Assembly: GCA_014858325.1 (NCBI GenBank)
Contig: RKCM01000222.1
Coordinates: 1 to 5,786, forward strand
Reading direction: 5' to 3'
Source of the DNA: Oscillospiraceae bacterium
GTDB lineage: Bacteria; Bacillota; Clostridia; Oscillospirales; Ruminococcaceae
Length of the DNA stretch: 5,786 bases
Below, piece after piece: positions 5,293 through 5,786 of this stretch. A program made the position numbers and the translations under genes. How positions within the stretch are numbered: the stretch's first letter is position 1; each line of letters opens with the position of its first letter. The notes beneath the pieces are model-generated. The model was given only the letters and a program-made list of their open reading frames with translations, was not told where the DNA came from and did not search any database.

Positions 5293-5786
5293 TCAGCATC
5301 CTTCCTTTTCGGCCAGCTTGCGGCCCATGAGCACGCCCATAACGGAGGCCATCATCAGGCCCCGAGTCCAGCCGGAGGAGTCGCCCAGGCAGTGCAGGCC
5401 CCGGATGTTGGTGTCCAGGTTCTCATCCATCTTGACCTTGTTGGAGTAGAACTTCAGCTCGGGGCTGTACAGCAGCGTCTCATTGGCGGCAAAGCCGGGC
5501 ACCACCATATCCAGCATCTTGATGAACTCAATGATGTTGGTCATGGCGCGGTAGGGCATGGCGGCGGTGATGTCACCGGCCACGGCATCCTTCAGGGTGG
5601 GCTTCACGTTGGACTGAGCCAGCTCCTTTTGCCAGGTGCGCTTGCCGTCCAGGATATCACCGTAGCGCTGCACCATGATGTGGCCTGCACCCAGCATATT
5701 GGTCAGCTCGCCCACCTTCTGGGCGTAGGCGATGGGCTGGTTGAAGGGCTCGGTGAAGTTGTGGGAGACCAGGATGGCCAGGTTGG
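5293..5786 (-). CDS. FAD-dependent dehydrogenase (COG2509 type), C-terminal part
   Basis: The last 163 codons of a gene that begins right of the window; the frame is open to the edge, starting at NLAILVSHNF. The C-terminal GLHCLGDSSGWTRGLMMASVMGVLMGRKLAE is the FAD-contacting end typical of the COG2509/HI0933-like flavoproteins (GDxxGWTRG with a following small-residue helix). Full-length family members are about 450-530 residues, so roughly a third is seen; the N-terminal dinucleotide-binding motif is outside. The electron donor, substrate and role are not established for this family. It is transcribed in the same direction as the rpiR-like gene, separated by 139 bases that contain a separate promoter, so co-regulation is possible but not shown. 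Confidence 0.85.
   Translation of the reverse strand, partial: NLAILVSHNFTEPFNQPIAYAQKVGELTNMLGAGHIMVQRYGDILDGKRTWQKELAQSNVKPTLKDAVAGDITAAMPYRAMTNIIEFIKMLDMVVPGFAANETLLYSPELKFYSNKVKMDENLDTNIRGLHCLGDSSGWTRGLMMASVMGVLMGRKLAEKEGC

Overview
The window is a GC-rich, tightly packed stretch of bacterial chromosome. Codon use, ribosome-binding sites of the AGGAGG type, and short GC-hairpin intergenic repeats of the form CTCTC..CAGCTCCCC..GGGGAGC suggest a gut Oscillospiraceae member of the Faecalibacterium/Gemmiger/Subdoligranulum kind. The taxonomic call is an inference from composition and recollection, with no database search behind it. No mobile element, CRISPR array, tRNA or rRNA was seen.

Layout: (1) 1-139 holds an inverted copy of the repeat and a terminator-like hairpin. 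(2) 140-2304 (+) is a two-gene operon with a 22-base overlap. It encodes a radical-SAM protein with a helix-hairpin-helix DNA-binding segment (TIGR03916/COG4277 type) and its usual partner, a DUF4130/TIGR03915 'probable DNA metabolism protein'. Together they form a conserved but functionally uncharacterised DNA repair or modification system. In many relatives the partner carries a uracil-DNA glycosylase domain, which is absent here. A second repeat copy supplies the last ten codons and the stop of the partner gene. (3) 2346-2927 (+) is a small cyclophilin-type peptidyl-prolyl isomerase with its own well-formed promoter and a terminator. (4) 3002-4207 (+) is a MalY/PatB-type PLP-dependent C-S lyase/aminotransferase, followed immediately by a third repeat copy. 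(5) 4289-4319 is a bidirectional terminator between the convergent gene blocks. (6) 4329-5153 (-) is an RpiR-family regulator (HTH plus SIS domain) with a recognisable promoter and several inverted repeats. (7) 5293-5786 (-) is the C-terminal part of a COG2509-type FAD-dependent dehydrogenase that runs off the window.

The most promising poorly described biology is the radical-SAM/DUF4130 pair. The radical-SAM protein has a CX3CX2C cluster motif, an HhH motif and, near its C-terminus, a QLSLF pentapeptide that matches the bacterial beta-sliding-clamp binding consensus. This suggests recruitment to replicating or repairing DNA. The other genes look like ordinary housekeeping or metabolic functions and do not clearly form one pathway with it.
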